In this document: piece after piece, positions 1-8,523 of the stretch | How the letters are laid out: every line of letters starts with the position of its first letter | Numbering within the stretch: the stretch's first letter is position 1 | Origin: Amycolatopsis sp. EV170708-02-1 | GTDB taxonomy: Bacteria; Actinomycetota; Actinomycetes; Mycobacteriales; Pseudonocardiaceae | NCBI RefSeq assembly: GCF_022479115.1 | Contig: NZ_CP092497.1 | Coordinates: forward strand, 9,052,001-9,116,000 | Length of the DNA: 64,000 nucleotides | Reading direction: 5' to 3' | Notes under the pieces: model-generated | What the model was told of the DNA's origin: nothing | What the model saw: only the letters and a program-made list of their open reading frames with translations | The model's database searches: none | Program-made: the position numbers and the translations under genes

Positions 1-210
1 GAGCTTCACCAGGCCCTCGTAGACGTTGTAGAGCAAGGCCTGCGGGATGGCGGCGCCGTCCGTGCGGGTGAAGTCGAAGTTCGCGGGTTCGGCGGTGTAG
101 CCGATGGCGAGCGTGCCGGGATCCTTGGCGACCGTGGCACTCGAACCGGCGGAGCAGCCGGACGCCACCAGCAGCAACGCCCACACTGCCGCGTGAATCC
201 GGGCTTTCAT
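1..210 (-). CDS. ABC transporter substrate-binding lipoprotein, family 5 (N-terminal part)
   Basis: Only the first 70 codons are inside the window; the gene continues beyond base 1. The protein begins MKARIHAAVWALLL and has a lipobox-like LLVASGC followed by small residues, so it should be exported and lipid-anchored at Cys19. The mature start, with AIGYTAEPANFDF and then LLYNVYEGLVKL, resembles the first strand and helix of peptide/nickel-binding proteins (SBP_bac_5). Such proteins capture oligopeptides or related solutes for an ABC importer. It is divergent from the GntR gene, with a palindrome between them, so GntR control is likely. Family confidence is fair; the substrate cannot be told. 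Confidence 0.75.
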   Translation of the reverse strand, partial: MKARIHAAVWALLLVASGCSAGSSATVAKDPGTLAIGYTAEPANFDFTRTDGAAIPQALLYNVYEGLVKL

Positions 211-230
211 CCTGCCCCCTGACCGGTAGA

Positions 231-243
231 CTGGTCTGACCAG
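231..243. promoter_or_regulatory. Candidate GntR/FadR-type operator
   Basis: The 13-base perfect palindrome CTGGTCTGACCAG lies between the divergent lipoprotein and GntR genes. It has the TGGT-N3-ACCA form typical of FadR-subfamily GntR regulators. It sits 28 bases before the GntR start and 21 before the lipoprotein start, so one bound dimer could control both. The site is seen; the binding is inferred. Confidence 0.55.
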
Positions 244-270
244 TAAACCAGACGAGACGGCAGGGTCAAG

Positions 271-1014
271 ATGGAATTCGAGCCGGTCGCCCCTGTCCGC
301 GCGTACCAGCGTGTCGTCGAACAGATCGAGGAAGCCGTGTTCAGCGGCCGGATCAAACCGGGCGACCGGCTGCCGAGCGAACGCGAGCTGATGGTCCAGT
401 TCGACGTCGGCCGCTCGACCGTGCGCGAGGCGCTGCGCGTGCTGCAAGCGGCGGAGATGATCCGCTCACGGCCCGGAGATCCGCGCGGACCCGAGGTGCT
501 GGCCGCCTCCCCCGCCGCGTTGCACCGGTCGATGCACCGGCTCGCGCGGGCCGACCATCTCGGGTTGTCCGAACTCCTGCAGTTCCGCATGGTGCTCGAC
601 GGTTCCGCACATCTGCTCGCCGCGCAGCTCAGGACGGACGACCATCTCGCCGAGCTGGACGCCGCGCTGGAGGCGATGCGCGCCGGCGTCTCGAAGGGAT
701 TCGCGGAGTTCTCCCACGCGGACGTCGCGTTCCACGAGGCGATCGCCCGTGCGACGGGGAATCCGCTGCTGGTGATCAGCGGCGAGGTCGTCCGCGGCGT
801 CGTACTGGAACTCATCGAGGACAAACTGGAGCACGCCGACGACCGGACGGCGCTGATGCGCAACTGGCTGACGCATCACGAAGAGGTGCTCGGCGCGATC
901 CGGGACTCCGACGGCGAACGCGCTTCGCGGCTGGCGAAGCAGGCGCTCTACGACAACTACGCCGAGTACGTCCCTGAAGAGCAACGACGTCTCTTACTGC
1001 CGCTGCTCGCTTGA
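271..1014 (+). CDS. GntR-family transcriptional regulator, FadR subfamily (FCD domain)
   Basis: A 247-residue regulator. Residues about 10-75 form a GntR winged helix with the typical motifs GDRLPSERELM and VGRSTVREALRVLQ. The rest is an all-helical FCD ligand-binding domain, with histidines in DVAFHEAIARATGN and WLTHHEEVLGAI that could bind a metal or acid ligand, as in this subfamily. The ligand is not known. It is divergent from the partial binding-protein gene, so it may repress that importer and itself through the palindrome at 231-243. Confidence 0.9.
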   Translation: MEFEPVAPVRAYQRVVEQIEEAVFSGRIKPGDRLPSERELMVQFDVGRSTVREALRVLQAAEMIRSRPGDPRGPEVLAASPAALHRSMHRLARADHLGLSELLQFRMVLDGSAHLLAAQLRTDDHLAELDAALEAMRAGVSKGFAEFSHADVAFHEAIARATGNPLLVISGEVVRGVVLELIEDKLEHADDRTALMRNWLTHHEEVLGAIRDSDGERASRLAKQALYDNYAEYVPEEQRRLLLPLLA

Positions 1015-1035
1015 CCCGCCTTTACACTCACTCAG

Positions 1036-2091
1036 GTGGGGGATATCAACCAACCTTCGACCACCCGGCAAGGCGTCGGTCTCGCGCTGTCCGGCGGCGG
1101 CTACCGCGCGATGTTGTTCCACACCGGGGCCCTGTGGCGGCTCAACGAACTCGGCTGGCTGTCGAAGATCTCGACGTTCTCCAGCGTTTCGGGCGGCTCG
1201 ATCGCGGCCGGCGTGCTCGCGCACGCTTGGGCCGATCTGAGCTTCGAAAACGGTGTCGCGGTCAACTTCTCCGACAAGGTCGTCGCACCGATCCGGAACC
1301 TGGCCCGTAAACGGCTCGACATCCCGGTCACCTTGCTCGCCATGGCCGTTCCGTGGCGGAGCGCCGGCGAGGAACTCGCGCGGGTGTACGCGAAACACCT
1401 GTTCGGCGACTGCTGCCTGAAGGACATCGACCCCGACGGCCCGCAGTTCGTCTTCACCGCGACGAACCTGCAGGACGGCGCGCTGTGGTGGTTCTTCCGG
1501 CAGAACGGCCCGCACGGGAACATCCCGCTCGCGACCGCGGTGGCCGCGTCTTCGGCGTTCCCGCCGATGCTTTCGCCCGTGGTGATCCAGGATCCGCATT
1601 CCGACGAGCGGAAACGCAAGATCGTGCTGAGCGACGCCGGCGTCTACGACAACCTCGGCCTGGACCCGGTCGAAGGGCACGCGACGGTGCTGGTGAGCGA
1701 CGCGGGCAAGCGGATGAAGGTCACGCCGAAGGTCAGCCGCGACTGGGGACGGCAGCTGCTGCGCGTGCTCGACGTGATCGACAACCAGGTGCGCGAACTG
1801 CGGCGGGGCGCGCTGCTGAAGTCCTATGTGGAGAAGGATTTCACGGGCGCCTACTGGGGGTCTTACGTCGATCTCGCGAACTTCCAGCTCGAAGATTCGC
1901 TGGACGCGCCCGCCGAGCTCACGCACGGGCTGGCGGAAACCCCGACGCGGCTGACGAAACTGCCGGAAGTGCTGCAGGAGCGGTTGATCAACTGGGGTTA
2001 CGCGGCCTGTGACGCGGGGATGCGGAAGTGGGTCGACACCGAAGCGGCGGCTCCGGGCGGGTTCCCGTTCCCGGGTGCCGGGGTGGGCTGA
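1036..2091 (+). CDS. Patatin-like phospholipase
   Basis: A 351-residue acyl hydrolase of the patatin fold. The N-terminus has the oxyanion-hole motif GLALSGGGYRA. The nucleophile Ser lies in SSVSGGS, a variant of the G-X-S-X-G elbow, and the partner Asp is in LSDAGVYDNLG (about residue 201), which completes the Ser-Asp dyad. No signal peptide is seen, so it is probably cytosolic and would release fatty acids from membrane lipids. A GTG start is used, 21 bases after the GntR stop, so the two may be co-transcribed. The stop codon lies in the first copy of a repeat that then forms a hairpin. Confidence 0.85.
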   Translation: MGDINQPSTTRQGVGLALSGGGYRAMLFHTGALWRLNELGWLSKISTFSSVSGGSIAAGVLAHAWADLSFENGVAVNFSDKVVAPIRNLARKRLDIPVTLLAMAVPWRSAGEELARVYAKHLFGDCCLKDIDPDGPQFVFTATNLQDGALWWFFRQNGPHGNIPLATAVAASSAFPPMLSPVVIQDPHSDERKRKIVLSDAGVYDNLGLDPVEGHATVLVSDAGKRMKVTPKVSRDWGRQLLRVLDVIDNQVRELRRGALLKSYVEKDFTGAYWGSYVDLANFQLEDSLDAPAELTHGLAETPTRLTKLPEVLQERLINWGYAACDAGMRKWVDTEAAAPGGFPFPGAGVG

Positions 2092-2162
2092 AAGCGTCCT
2101 TCACCGCGTCAGATGCGACGAAAGCGTCCTTCACCGCGTCGGATGCGGTGAAGGACGCTTTC
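2090..2162. repeat. 30-bp direct repeat plus inverted copy forming a strong hairpin (likely bidirectional terminator)
   Basis: A 21-base unit beginning GAAAGCGTCCTTCACC occurs at 2090-2110 and 2120-2140 (30-bp period). Its inverted copy is at 2145-2162. The second copy and the inverted copy form a perfect 18-bp stem with a 7-base loop; the first copy can compete for the same arm. It lies between the convergent patatin and sortase genes, so it could end transcription from both sides, although no long T run follows. Confidence 0.8.
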
Positions 2163-2165
2163 AGC

Positions 2166-2762
2166 TCACCCGACCAGATTCGCGTAAACGATGATGTTGT
2201 CCTTGTAGCTGTGCTCTTCCTGGTCGAAGACACCGCCACAGGTGATCAACCGCAGCTGTGGCTTGTCCGTGTTGCCGTAGACCGCTTCCTCGGGGAACTG
2301 GTCCTTGGGCACCTGGTCCTTCTTCTCGACCACGAACTTCAGGTTCTTGCCGTCGCTGCGCTCGACGAGCACCTCGTCGCCCGGGTCGACGTCCTTGAGC
2401 TTGTAGAAGATGCCCGGCTGCTTGTTGCCGTCGACGTGGCCGAGCAGGATCGACGGGCCGACGTCGCCCGGCACCGGCGAAAGCCGGTACCACGCGGCCT
2501 GCATCGGGTTCTTCGCCGACGGGACGGACATCTTGCCGTCCTTGCCGACCGCGACCGTGACCAGACTCGATTCCGCGCCGATCTTGGGGATCTTCACGTT
2601 CGTCGGACGGGTCCCGTTGTACGGCTTCACGACCGGCGGAGCCGATTCCGACGGCGCCGCGGCGGCGGGCGGGGCAGGTTCGTCGGTGCCGCATCCCGTC
2701 AGCGCGAGGGAAAGCACAAGGGCGGCCGCGACCACGCGGCCGCCCTGCGTCAGGAGCTTCAT
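2166..2762 (-). CDS. Class F-like sortase, predicted lipoprotein
   Basis: A 198-residue sortase-fold transpeptidase. The N-terminus is a signal sequence ending in the lipobox LSLALTGC, then a Pro/Ala-rich linker to about residue 45. The beta-barrel domain carries the catalytic His in ILLGHVDG and the catalytic Cys in LRLITCGG. Near the C-terminus, where sortases usually have the catalytic Arg, the sequence reads SYKDNIIVYA, so Lys may take that place. Sortases cleave a C-terminal sorting signal and join the protein to a cell-wall amine. The gene before it, only 4 bases away, encodes a secreted Pro/Thr-rich protein and is the likely partner. Confidence 0.8.
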   Translation of the reverse strand: MKLLTQGGRVVAAALVLSLALTGCGTDEPAPPAAAAPSESAPPVVKPYNGTRPTNVKIPKIGAESSLVTVAVGKDGKMSVPSAKNPMQAAWYRLSPVPGDVGPSILLGHVDGNKQPGIFYKLKDVDPGDEVLVERSDGKNLKFVVEKKDQVPKDQFPEEAVYGNTDKPQLRLITCGGVFDQEEHSYKDNIIVYANLVG

Positions 2763-2766
2763 CGGA

Positions 2767-3438
2767 TCAGGCCGCGGTGGCGCCGAAACCGGTCTCGATG
2801 CCGCCCTTGGGCTTCAGCTTGACCTGCTTCGCCGGCTTGGTGCCCGGCGCGGTCGCGCCGCCGCCGACGGCGCCCTCGATCTCGATGTCACCCTTGCCCG
2901 GCTTGCCGTCGCAGGTCCAGGTGAAGGTGCTCGAGGTGCCCTTGAAACCGGGCTTGGCCTCGACGATGTAGATCCACAGGTAGGCGTCGCCACCGTCCTG
3001 GAACGAGTCGACGATGGTGAAGTCCGGCGCGGTGACGTCCGCGGGCTCCGAACCGCACAGGATCGCCAGCGCGCCCTCGTTGCCCTCGACGTAGCCGGCG
3101 CCGACGTTCAGCTCCGGCTTCGGCGGGGTGGTGGTGGTCGGCTTCTCCGAGGTGGAGGTCGACGGCTTGCCCGAGGTCGGCTTGCCGCTGGTCGAGGTCG
3201 GGGTGCTGCTCTCGGACGACGGCGGAACCGACGTCACCTTGCCGCCCGACCACGAGGGCGGGTTGCTGACCTGGCCGCCGGACCACGAAGGCGAGGGCGC
3301 CGTGGTGGGCGCCTCGCTCGTCGGTGCGGGAGGCGTGGTCGTCGTTTCGGTCTGCGCCGCCGCGACCGGCGTCACGGCCAGCGAGATGACGGCGCCGGCC
3401 AGCACCGCGCCCGCGAGGCGGCCCAACGTCTTCTTCAA
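2767..3438 (-). CDS. Secreted Ser/Thr/Pro-rich protein, putative sortase substrate
   Basis: A 223-residue protein. I chose the TTG start at 3436-3438 because a GGGAG Shine-Dalgarno lies 6 bases before it and a Sec signal peptide follows directly (LAGAVLAGAVISLAVTPVAAAQ). After cleavage comes a low-complexity linker rich in Thr, Ser and Pro (residues about 30-100) that looks wall-spanning. A compact domain follows with two cysteines (AILCGSE and FTWTCDG). The last residues are PKGGIETGFGATAA, which contain a TG pair but no hydrophobic segment or basic tail, so this is not a standard sorting signal. It is co-transcribed with the sortase just downstream. Function unknown. Confidence 0.75.
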   Translation of the reverse strand: MKKTLGRLAGAVLAGAVISLAVTPVAAAQTETTTTPPAPTSEAPTTAPSPSWSGGQVSNPPSWSGGKVTSVPPSSESSTPTSTSGKPTSGKPSTSTSEKPTTTTPPKPELNVGAGYVEGNEGALAILCGSEPADVTAPDFTIVDSFQDGGDAYLWIYIVEAKPGFKGTSSTFTWTCDGKPGKGDIEIEGAVGGGATAPGTKPAKQVKLKPKGGIETGFGATAA

Positions 3439-3879
3439 AATGATCTCCCAGTGAAAAGCATCGCAACGCACGGTGACAGCCACCCTGCGACCACCCGGGG
3501 AAGATTCCCACGTATGGGTGACAGCGCGATCCTGCCGGAAAACCGCGGCCGGACGTAGTGAATAGGCAGTGACAAAAGCCACCGCGAAACCGGGTAACAC
3601 CGGGATGCGCCTGCCCGATACAAGGGCCTGAAAGTCGCTCCGCCAAGGGGAAAACTCGCGGCGACGAAGGAATGTTAACACCCGCACGGCCCGAATGGTT
3701 GCCCTGCGGAAGCATTTTTCCCCGGCTTGCCGAACGCCACGGAAATGCCGGTTTTTCTGGCCGGAGCCACCTCGCACAGTGACTTCGCCACCGGCTCATT
3801 CACACGTTCGGATTACAAAACGGTGAAGTATTGACCTTTTATGAGCGGATACCGGTGCCGGGCAACCTGAAGGTCACGA
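3439..3879. other. Intergenic region, no gene recognised
   Basis: This 441-base gap precedes the secreted-protein gene on the minus strand and follows a membrane-protein gene on the same strand. It is less GC-rich than the coding regions. CTGTCACC is repeated on the minus strand near 3473-3480 and again about 35 bases upstream, which could be regulatory. I see no convincing coding frame, RNA gene or classical terminator. Confidence 0.5.
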
Positions 3880-4212
3880 TCAGAACACCAGGAACAGTGC
3901 CACGGCGAAGGACAGCACGCCGAAGAGGCCGCCGACGAACAGCCAGGGCTTCGGCGACGTCCGCTTCCGCAGCGTCCGGCCGCCGCCCACCCCCGCGATC
4001 AGGAGGCCGAGGCCGAACCCGATCCCGGGGATGAAGGTGGCGAGTGTCCGGTTCTCCGCGTCGCAGGCCCAGACCCCGTCACTCGGGCAGGGCGTCGCCG
4101 CGAGTTCGGCCAGCAGGCCCGCCGCGACGATCGCGAGGAAGCCCAGCACCAGGAGCCAGAACAGGCCCCACAGCCATTGCCCGAGCCGCCGAGGCGGTTT
4201 CGTCTCGTCCAC
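3880..4212 (-). CDS. Small three-helix membrane protein of unknown function
   Basis: A 110-residue protein with three hydrophobic segments: LWGLFWLLVLGFLAIVAAGLL, then the FIPGIGFGLGLLIAGVGGG region, and WLFVGGLFGVLSFAVALFLVF at the C-terminus. Two cysteines (TPCPSDGVWACD) lie in the loop after helix 1, probably outside, where they could form a disulfide. The gene starts 9 bases after the stop of the cystathionine gamma-synthase-like gene on the same strand, so the two may share a transcript. No family was recognised. Confidence 0.65.
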   Translation of the reverse strand: MDETKPPRRLGQWLWGLFWLLVLGFLAIVAAGLLAELAATPCPSDGVWACDAENRTLATFIPGIGFGLGLLIAGVGGGRTLRKRTSPKPWLFVGGLFGVLSFAVALFLVF

Positions 4213-4221
4213 GTGCCCAAG

Positions 4222-5261
4222 CTAGCCGAGCGCGGAGGCCAGATCCGTCCAGAGATCTTCCGGATCTTCGAGCCCGACGCTGAACCGGACGAGCCCGGCG
4301 GGCACATGGGCGTCGCCCGCCATCCAGGCCCGCCGCTCGACCAGGCTCTCCACCCCGCCGAGGCTGGTGGCGGCGCGGATCAGCCGCAGCGACCCGATGA
4401 CCTTGTCCGCGGTCTCGGCGTCCGGGAGCTCGAACGCGATCATCATGCCGGAGCCGGGATACCGCACCCGGGTGATCGCGGGGTGGTCCAGCAGCCGCGC
4501 CGCCAGCAGCTTCGCTGTACGGGTCTGCTCGGCCAGCCGCACCGGCAGGGTCCGCAGCCCGCGCAGGGCCAGCCACGCTTCGAGCGCTCCCGGCGTCGCC
4601 CCGAGCCTGGTGCGCGCGTCGCGCAGGCCCTTCGCGACGCCTTCGTCGGCCGCGATGGTGAGGCCGAGCAGAAGGTCGCTGTGGCCGCCGATGAGTTTCG
4701 TCGCGCTGTGCACGACGATGTCGGCGCCGAGGTCCAGCGGCCGCTGCCCGAGCGGGGTGGCGAACGTGTTGTCCACCGCGACCAGGCCGTTCGCGGCGGC
4801 GGCGATCGTCTCGATGTCGATGACGTCGAGCGTCGGGTTGGTCGGCGATTCGAGCCAGAGCAGATCCGCGTCCGCGGCCGCGACCCAGGCGGCCGTGTCC
4901 TCCGGCTCGATCTCGGTCACCACCAGGCGGCCGGTGCCGTGCGCGTGCGCGAGCAGGCCGCGCGACCCCGCGTACGAGAACGTCGGGACACAGACCTTCG
5001 CCCCGACCGGCAGGGTGTCGACGACCGCGCTGAGCGTCGCGATCCCCGACGCGAACGCGGTGGCGTGCCCGCCTTCGAGCGCGCCGATCGCGGCTTCGAG
5101 GGCCTCCCAGGTCGGGGTGCCGTCCTGTCGCGAGTACGCGCGGTCAGCGCCGGCGTCGAAGGTGCTCGCCGCGACGATCGGCACGTTCAGCGGCTCGCCG
5201 GGCCTTCCGGGCGTCCGGCGGCGATGGCGAGGGTGCGGGGTGACCAGTCGTTCGTGTCCAC
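4222..5261 (-). CDS. Cystathionine gamma-synthase/lyase-like PLP enzyme, N-terminal frameshift
   Basis: A fold-type I PLP enzyme of the Cys/Met-metabolism family. It has the PLP-lysine motif HSATKLIGGHSD, the Asp motif LVAVDNTFATP and the early motif VPIVAASTF. The frame open to 4222 can begin only at GTG 5182-5184, which removes the usual N-terminus. The missing residues (VDTNDWSPRTLAIAAGRPEG) are encoded just upstream from GTG 5259-5261 in another frame, which then hits TGA. One extra G near 5196-5203 would join them as GPGEPLNVPIV. So this is either a one-base deletion or a sequencing error. The full product would be about 345 residues, somewhat short for the family. Synthase and lyase activity cannot be told apart. 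Confidence 0.8.
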
Positions 5262-5286
5262 CCCGCCACCGTAAACCGTGCCCTCG

Positions 5287-8200
5287 CTAGTGGGCGTACA
5301 CCTCGAATTCGTAGAGGGAGTAGCCGTACTTCGTCCCGCGCTGGACACCCGCCATCCGGACATGACGGCCGTCCACCGCCTCGAAGGCGACGTTGTCCGT
5401 TCCGCCGTTTCCGTCCACTATGGACGCCGCGTCCCGCCAGTTCGTCCCATCGGACGAGACCTGCACCTTGTACGCCTTCCCGTACGCCGATTCCCACTGC
5501 AGGACCACCCTGGACACGCGCTGCACCGAGCCGAGGTCCACGGTGATCGACTGGTTGTCACTCCAGTCGCTGGCCCAGCGCGTCGACAGGTTCACGTCGA
5601 TCGCGTTGGACGGCGGCGAGTTGTACCAGCCGGTCTCGTGGCTGCTCGCGCTCACCGATCGGCCTGTGGCGAGGTTGGCGATGTTGTCGCCGCGTTTCGC
5701 CGGGAACTCCACTACCTGCTGGAAGGTCGGCCGGTTCTGGGTGCTGATCTTGTCCTGCGTGATGCCGCCGAGGGCGCGGTGGATGATCGTGTCGGCGCAC
5801 CACTGGTCGCCCGCGGCGCAGTCGCCGTCACCGGGATAGACGGTGTTCGCGGGCTGCGCGGCCGCCTGGGTCAGCGAGTCGAGCAGCACCTGACGGCAGG
5901 TGTTGACGTCGCCGCCACCGCAGTACTTCACGGCGAGCGGGCCTGCCACGTTCTGTCCGAGGACCGAACGGATGTCCTTGTGCACATAGCCCCACCAGCC
6001 CGACTGGTACGACGAACCGGCGTGCCCCTGGCCGACGTGCTTGCCGGGAACCTCGTTCTGCCAGCCGGAAGGTGATTCGTTGATCTTCAGCACCCCGACC
6101 ATGGCACCGTAGGCGGCGTCACCCATTCCGGGTTTGAACTGCGCGTTGACCAGCAGCGGCCACCAGGCGTCCATGATGCGGATCGCGTCGGCGTTGGCGT
6201 AGGCCTTGCTGCCCGGCGAGGTCTCCGAGCGCAGACCGCCCGCGGCGAGCCAGGTCTTGAGCTTCGCCACCGCGTCCGCGGCAGGTCCGGTCACCGGCGC
6301 CTTGTCGATCACCTTGAACAGTTCCGGCAGCACCTTCTCGGCGCGAAGGTCGGCCAGCGCCGCCTCCTCCATGGCCTGCGTGAGGTTCACCCGCGTCACC
6401 TTGGTGCCGCTGGAGACCATCTTCTTGACCCGCGCGTCGATCAGATCGCCGCGGTGCACGGAACTCTTGTCCGCGCCGCTGGCCGCGTAACCCTTGGCCT
6501 GCGCGTTGTTCCAACTGATGTAGTAGTCCTGGTTGATCGACTGCGGATGCTGCGAAGACGGCGTGTAGTTCGCGAGGTTGCCGTCGGGATTCCAGCCCTG
6601 CCAGTCGAATCCGGCGTCGGCCTTCACCGGCATGGCCGGGTCGACGTTCGGATTGCGGACGGGATTCGAGCCGGAGTTGAAGTAGGCGACGTCACGCGAG
6701 TCGGCGTAGAACCAGTTGTAGGTCTGGTTGACGTCGGCCGCCGCGGCCTGGAAGTCCTGCGCGGACTTGATCGCGTCCGGGTCGTTGAACTTCTGGAAGC
6801 CGATGATCGTGTCGATCTCGTGCTGGAACGTCGACCGCAGCGACGCGTACGCCACCGGTTTGCCGCCGACCAGCGCCCGGCTCGTCACCGGCCCGTACTT
6901 GGTGCGGAAGCTGCGCAGCGTGTACGAACCTTCGGCCGTCCCGTCGGCGACCGTGGGCTTCCACGCGTTCTTGCGTTCGACGATCTCGAACGGCAGGCAC
7001 TGGCCGCGGAACCGGTAGAAGTTGGAGTTCTTCGTCGGCGCGGAGCCGTTCTGCTCGCACAGTTCGACGGCGTAGGTGTCGATGATGTCCTGCGACGCCG
7101 AGGTCGCGCTCCACGAATAGTCCTTGCCGCGGCCGAGCAGCACGTACATGCTGATGCCCGCGAACGAGGCGCCGCGCGCACTGATGCCGGGACCCTGGAG
7201 TTCTTGCAGCATCAGCAGTTGCGGCGCGAAGTAGCCGGCCTGCGGGCCGAAGACGGCGACGGGGTGACCGCTCGCGGTCTTGGCACCGGAGACGACCAGC
7301 GCGTTGGACATGCCGTGCTTTTCCGACAGCAGGTTCCCCGGCAGGACACCGTCGTCGAAGATGCCGCGGACGGCCTTCTGGTCCTCGGGCGCGGGAACGT
7401 CCACCTTGGCGGGCGTCGCCGTCCCGGCGGAACCGGTCGGGTCGAAGACCAGCTGCTGCCCGGTGACCGAACCCTTGTCGGGCATCGCCGCGCCCTGCGG
7501 GTTCGACGGCGCCCTGCCGTAGTCGAACGTCTGTCCATTGTGGAGGGTCTTGACGGTCTCGGGATCGTCCTCGGACCGCAGGCTCTTCCAGACCTTGTCG
7601 CCTTGTTCGAGGCCGTACTTCTCCTGCATCGCCATCTTCGCGATGGCGTTCTGCACCTCGCCGCCACCGCCGGCGCCGAACTGCGCCCCGACGACGGCCG
7701 CGAGGACGACGAGGTCGGTGAGTTTGAACGGCTCGATGGTCCCGGCGTTCGTGATCGCGTCGACGTGCCCGGTGAGCACGTACTCACCGGGGAAGTAGCG
7801 GCCGCTGTGCGCGTCGGAGATGTACTTGTTGACACCCTGGACGTAGGCCTCGGCGTCGGCCTTGCCCTGCGCGCCGCGCGGGCCACTGGCCGCGGCGTTG
7901 TCGATCTGCTTCTGCAGTTCCTGTTCGGTGTACGGCGCCGAGGCGAAGAAGCTCTGCTCGAGTTCGCGGTTGCCCTGCGCGCCGCCGGCGTACGAGGTCA
8001 GCTGGCCGCGGCCGACGCGGCGCATGATGTCCATCAGCCACAGGCGGTCCTGCGCGGCGGCGTATCCGGCGCCGTACATCGTGCCCGGCCGCGTCGTGCC
8101 GACGATCCGGGGCACACCGGTCGCCTTGTCGCGGGTGATCGTCACGTCCGAACGCGGTTTGATCGTGCTCTCGACCTGCCCGGACGGCACGCCGAACGAG

Positions 8201-8523
8201 GCGTCGTTGAAGAACTGGTTGATCTTGTCGGTGGTCAGTGTCTTGTAGCCGTCGGCGAGCGAGGCGTACTTGCCGAGCTGATCGGCCGAATGCGCGGGCC
8301 GGGTGCCGAACGCCTTGTGCGCCAGGATCTCGGCGAGCGTGGCGTTCCCCTTGGTGCCGGGCGGGAGGATGTCACCGCACTGGCCGCCGCAGTAATCGTC
8401 GAGCGCGGCCGCCACCACCGAGTTCTGTGGCGCCTCCACGGCGTTCGCCTGCAAAGCCGGAACGGTGCCCGCCACCAGCGTCAACCCCGCCAGCGTCGTC
8501 AAGACCCGTATGCCTCGTCGCAT
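5287..8523 (-). CDS. Secreted penicillin acylase-family N-terminal-nucleophile hydrolase with discoidin domain
   Basis: A 1078-residue protein. The ATG at 8521-8523 has a GGAGG ribosome site and opens a Sec signal peptide (VLTTLAGLTLVAGTVPALQANA). The acylase body includes the alpha-chain motif YAAAQDRLWLMDIMRR. The nucleophile follows the autocleavage point in EKHGMSNALVV (Ser near residue 406), which becomes the N-terminus of the beta chain after processing. The last 130 or so residues form an F5/8 type C (discoidin) fold, from NLATGRSVSASSHETG to YSLYEFEVYAH, likely for binding sugars or surfaces. Family members cleave amide bonds in beta-lactams, acyl-homoserine lactones or lipopeptides; the substrate here is unknown. 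The added discoidin domain is uncommon. Confidence 0.9.
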   Translation of the reverse strand: MRRGIRVLTTLAGLTLVAGTVPALQANAVEAPQNSVVAAALDDYCGGQCGDILPPGTKGNATLAEILAHKAFGTRPAHSADQLGKYASLADGYKTLTTDKINQFFNDASFGVPSGQVESTIKPRSDVTITRDKATGVPRIVGTTRPGTMYGAGYAAAQDRLWLMDIMRRVGRGQLTSYAGGAQGNRELEQSFFASAPYTEQELQKQIDNAAASGPRGAQGKADAEAYVQGVNKYISDAHSGRYFPGEYVLTGHVDAITNAGTIEPFKLTDLVVLAAVVGAQFGAGGGGEVQNAIAKMAMQEKYGLEQGDKVWKSLRSEDDPETVKTLHNGQTFDYGRAPSNPQGAAMPDKGSVTGQQLVFDPTGSAGTATPAKVDVPAPEDQKAVRGIFDDGVLPGNLLSEKHGMSNALVVSGAKTASGHPVAVFGPQAGYFAPQLLMLQELQGPGISARGASFAGISMYVLLGRGKDYSWSATSASQDIIDTYAVELCEQNGSAPTKNSNFYRFRGQCLPFEIVERKNAWKPTVADGTAEGSYTLRSFRTKYGPVTSRALVGGKPVAYASLRSTFQHEIDTIIGFQKFNDPDAIKSAQDFQAAAADVNQTYNWFYADSRDVAYFNSGSNPVRNPNVDPAMPVKADAGFDWQGWNPDGNLANYTPSSQHPQSINQDYYISWNNAQAKGYAASGADKSSVHRGDLIDARVKKMVSSGTKVTRVNLTQAMEEAALADLRAEKVLPELFKVIDKAPVTGPAADAVAKLKTWLAAGGLRSETSPGSKAYANADAIRIMDAWWPLLVNAQFKPGMGDAAYGAMVGVLKINESPSGWQNEVPGKHVGQGHAGSSYQSGWWGYVHKDIRSVLGQNVAGPLAVKYCGGGDVNTCRQVLLDSLTQAAAQPANTVYPGDGDCAAGDQWCADTIIHRALGGITQDKISTQNRPTFQQVVEFPAKRGDNIANLATGRSVSASSHETGWYNSPPSNAIDVNLSTRWASDWSDNQSITVDLGSVQRVSRVVLQWESAYGKAYKVQVSSDGTNWRDAASIVDGNGGTDNVAFEAVDGRHVRMAGVQRGTKYGYSLYEFEVYAH

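Noticed and set aside
2410..3558. 382-codon plus-strand frame across sortase and its partner
   Set aside because: It spans two genes with a good signal peptide and operon order on the other strand.
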